Below, in pieces: positions 61,938-64,000 of a DNA stretch of 64,000 nt. The notes beneath the pieces were generated by a model that saw only the letters and a list, made by a program, of their open reading frames with translations, did no database searches and was not told the origin of the DNA. The first letter of the stretch is position 1. Every line of letters starts with the position of its first letter. The DNA is from Halogranum amylolyticum (GTDB lineage: Archaea; Halobacteriota; Halobacteria; Halobacteriales; Haloferacaceae), in contig NZ_FODV01000003.1 in assembly GCF_900110465.1 (NCBI RefSeq), positions 1 through 64,000 of the forward strand, read 5' to 3'. The translations under genes and the position numbers were made by a program.

Positions 61938-63782
61938 TCAGGGTTCCGGTTCGGGTGCGATCGGTTCTTGTGCCTCGGCGAGCATCTCCTCCAGCGGTTC
62001 GTCGCGAACCTCGTTGTGCAGGAGGACGCTGACGGGGAGCGTCGGCGCGCCGTCGACGAGGTTCTCGAGCAGGACGAGGCGTTCGCGGGCACGGGACATG
62101 CCGACGTAGAAGACGCGTCGCTCGTTGTCCGTCAGGATGGGGACGGGGTTCGTCGTCTTGGTGAACTCCTCGACGCCCTCGACGTCCTCGTCGTCGACGA
62201 TGGCGGCCATCTGCTCGACGACCTTCTCGGTGAGGTCGGTCGCCACGAACACGTGGTCGGCCTCGCGACCCTTCGCGGAGTGGATGGTGCCGATGCGGAC
62301 GCGGTTGGGGTCCATCTCCTTGTAGTCGCCCGCGAAGTAGGCCTTGATCGTCTTGCGCTGGAAACTCGTCACCTTCCGCACCATGTCCGACGCCGAGTTG
62401 CCGTCGGGCATGAACGGCGCGAAGTTCTTCACGTCTTCGGGTGCGATCTCGATCTCGGCGAGGTCGTCGGTGTCGGCGGCCTCCTCGCGGTCGTCGATGA
62501 GGTCGTAGAGGTCGTCGCGGTCGTTCGACCCGAACGCAGAGTCCTGCAGCATACCGGCGAGACGGCGGGCCTGCAGCCCCGTCACGTGCTCGCCGCGTTC
62601 CATCCGTTCGACGGCGCGGACGTACTGCGTGAGGCGGTCGGTCCACATCCGCTGGTCGGTGAGCACCTTGAACGGCATCCCCTCGCCGATGTATTCGTCG
62701 ATGAACTGGAACATCTGGTAGCGCGCCCGGAACAGCACCATGATGCTCCCGTCGTCCTGCTGGACGGTGTAGCGGACGTTGCGGACGAGGTCCAGCATCG
62801 ACGGGCTGTTGACGCCCTCGACGGCGCCGCCCTCCTTGCGCGGTTTGAGGTCCTTCTCCTGTCGTTTCTCGATGTGGCGGATCTCCCGGTTGACGACGTT
62901 GAGCACGTTCGACGGCAGCCGGTAGGAGTTCGGGAGGACGACGTCCTCCTGTCGCTCGGTGTCCAAGAGGAGGTTGGGGTCCGCACCCTGCCACGCGTAG
63001 ACGACCTGGTCGTCGTCACCGGCGATGAGGACGCGCTCCATGTGGGGCTTCCACTCCTCGTAGACGTCGTACTGCAGCGAGGTGATGTCCTGGAACTCGT
63101 CGATGACGAGATAGTCGACGTTCGGCAGCAGCGAGCGCTGTTTCACGCGGACGAGCATGTCGGCGAACCCGACGAGGTCGTTCTCGCCCTTGTAGGCGCG
63201 CCAGCCACGGATGGCCTCGGGGATGTCGAGGCGATCGTCCGAACTCGGCCACGTCGGGGTGTACTTGTTGCCCTCCTGGGCGTTGGGGTCGATCTCCGGC
63301 GGGAGACGGACCTCCTCGACGTTCCACTGGAACGGGACGTCGTACCAGTCGGCGACGTCGCGACGGGTGCGCTGGAGCCACTGGCTCGTCGCGATGATCT
63401 TGTTGCCGAGCGTGGTCGAACGGGCTGTTCGACGACCAGCACCGCCGTACTCGTCTTCGTACTCGATGCCGAAGTCCTCACAGAACTCCTTCTTGTGCTT
63501 CTCGCCGACGACGTCCCCTCGCGAGAGGTTGAGCAGCTCGTAGGCCTTCGCGTGCATCGTACAGACGTTCCCCTGCAGCGCCCGGGGGGAGACGTCGAGT
63601 CGCTCTGCGAGTCGTTCGCGGACCTCCGCGGCCGCGGCGCGCGTGTAGGAGACGACGAGGATGTCACGGAAGTCGACGCCGTCCTGTTCGATGATCTCCT
63701 CGACGCGGTCGAGGAGCGCAGTCGTTTTCCCGCTCCCCGGACCGCCGAACAGCCGGGTGATGTGGGAGTCCGAATCGCTCAT
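61938..63782 (-). CDS. UvrD-like superfamily 1 DNA helicase
   Basis: This 614-aa ATP-dependent helicase shows motif I GGPGSGKTT (13-21), motif Ia YTRAAAAEVRERL, motif II VIDEFQDITS (about 227), motif III AGDDDQVVYAWQGADP, motif V RIGTIHSAKGREADHVFV and motif VI VGMSRARERLVLL. It is shorter than UvrD/PcrA and lacks a recognised C-terminal Tudor domain. It probably acts in repair or replication restart. The M24 pseudoenzyme gene follows in the same direction by 7 bp. Confidence 0.93.
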   Translation of the reverse strand: MSDSDSHITRLFGGPGSGKTTALLDRVEEIIEQDGVDFRDILVVSYTRAAAAEVRERLAERLDVSPRALQGNVCTMHAKAYELLNLSRGDVVGEKHKKEFCEDFGIEYEDEYGGAGRRTARSTTLGNKIIATSQWLQRTRRDVADWYDVPFQWNVEEVRLPPEIDPNAQEGNKYTPTWPSSDDRLDIPEAIRGWRAYKGENDLVGFADMLVRVKQRSLLPNVDYLVIDEFQDITSLQYDVYEEWKPHMERVLIAGDDDQVVYAWQGADPNLLLDTERQEDVVLPNSYRLPSNVLNVVNREIRHIEKRQEKDLKPRKEGGAVEGVNSPSMLDLVRNVRYTVQQDDGSIMVLFRARYQMFQFIDEYIGEGMPFKVLTDQRMWTDRLTQYVRAVERMERGEHVTGLQARRLAGMLQDSAFGSNDRDDLYDLIDDREEAADTDDLAEIEIAPEDVKNFAPFMPDGNSASDMVRKVTSFQRKTIKAYFAGDYKEMDPNRVRIGTIHSAKGREADHVFVATDLTEKVVEQMAAIVDDEDVEGVEEFTKTTNPVPILTDNERRVFYVGMSRARERLVLLENLVDGAPTLPVSVLLHNEVRDEPLEEMLAEAQEPIAPEPEP

Positions 63783-63890
63783 TATCCACGCTCACGCCCT
63801 GCCGCGTGATAAAAAGCGTGGCTTGCGCTCGGCGGTGTCAGTCGAGCGGAGAGACCGAAAGAAACGATGATTGGAGGGCAGTGCGACGGA

Positions 63891-64000
63891 CTACGTTCGT
63901 CTGGTCGAGCGGGCCTCTCGAATCGACCCGCCGTCACGGATCATGTCCTCACAGTGCGGACAGACGCGAGGTTTGTCGAGCCCGTCCGGAGCGAAGACGC
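63891..64000 (-). CDS. Small zinc-finger protein, C-terminal part (cut by window edge)
   Basis: The minus strand reads a frame that enters from the window edge and ends in a TAG at 63891-63893. The visible 36 residues end with VCPHCEDMIRDGGSIREAR and a basic tail. A CxxC knuckle is visible; the partner pair would lie beyond 64000. It probably belongs to the haloarchaeal small zinc-finger proteins. Incomplete, so the family cannot be settled. Confidence 0.55.
   Translation of the reverse strand, partial: VFAPDGLDKPRVCPHCEDMIRDGGSIREARSTRRT

Noticed and set aside
1..64000. CRISPR array or cas genes
   Set aside because: No regularly spaced direct repeats and no Cas-like proteins were seen.

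Overview
The window is chromosomal DNA from a haloarchaeon (class Halobacteria, probably order Haloferacales). The evidence is high GC, strongly acidic proteins, a split archaeal RNA polymerase operon (H-B''-B'-A'-A''-NusA), archaeal S12/S7, EF-2 and EF-1A, TATA boxes about 26-28 bp upstream of start codons (leaderless mRNAs), Tat signals and many tiny zinc-finger proteins. I cannot name the genus with confidence.

Layout. 0-0.8 kb: two near-identical tRNA-Asp genes flank a small PD-(D/E)XK nuclease gene. 1.0-15.4 kb: the information-processing block (rpoH, rpoB2, rpoB1, rpoA1, rpoA2, nusA, a micro zinc-finger gene, rps12, rps7, then fusA after an intervening MFS transporter and a HExxH protein). 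15.5-34 kb: metabolic and housekeeping genes, including a GH15 glucoamylase-like enzyme, an epimerase, an ACT-homoserine dehydrogenase operon with a threonine-rich upstream ORF, a PrsW protease, an FAU-1-like protein, a NifU-like protein, an LVIVD/PGF-CTERM protein, ROK glucokinase, AIM24, UspA, an SDR, a YgfZ-like protein and a geranylgeranyl-reductase-like flavoprotein. 34-50 kb: a giant three-unit multicopper oxidase, a BNR-repeat protein, uvrA, sepF, DUF1028, a PUA protein, a GIDE-like membrane protein, an RNB exonuclease, a serpin lipoprotein and a YbaK protein. 50.2-55.2 kb: AT-richer tandem integrative elements in tRNA-Ala(CGC). The inner one has an intact tyrosine recombinase and four consecutive small zinc-finger genes. 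The outer one has only an internally deleted integrase, transposon-end-like hairpins and one secreted protein. 55.2-64 kb: tRNA-Ala, rps10, tuf, riboflavin synthase, DUF502, an SLC13-type transporter with RCK_C domains, an M24 protein without recognisable metal ligands, a UvrD-like helicase and the end of a zinc-finger gene.

How the parts work together. The first 15 kb and the tuf-rps10 pair supply transcription and translation. The ACT-hom pair controls entry to Thr/Met/Ile synthesis and carries the most unusual regulatory feature: a leaderless 35-codon ORF with nine Thr codons, three of them consecutive ACA, whose stop overlaps the ACT start. Other points that stand out are an RpoB' with no cysteine at all, an XRE-like helix-turn-helix segment inside RpoA', the degenerate M24 protein, and the nested island that records at least two integrations into the same tRNA.
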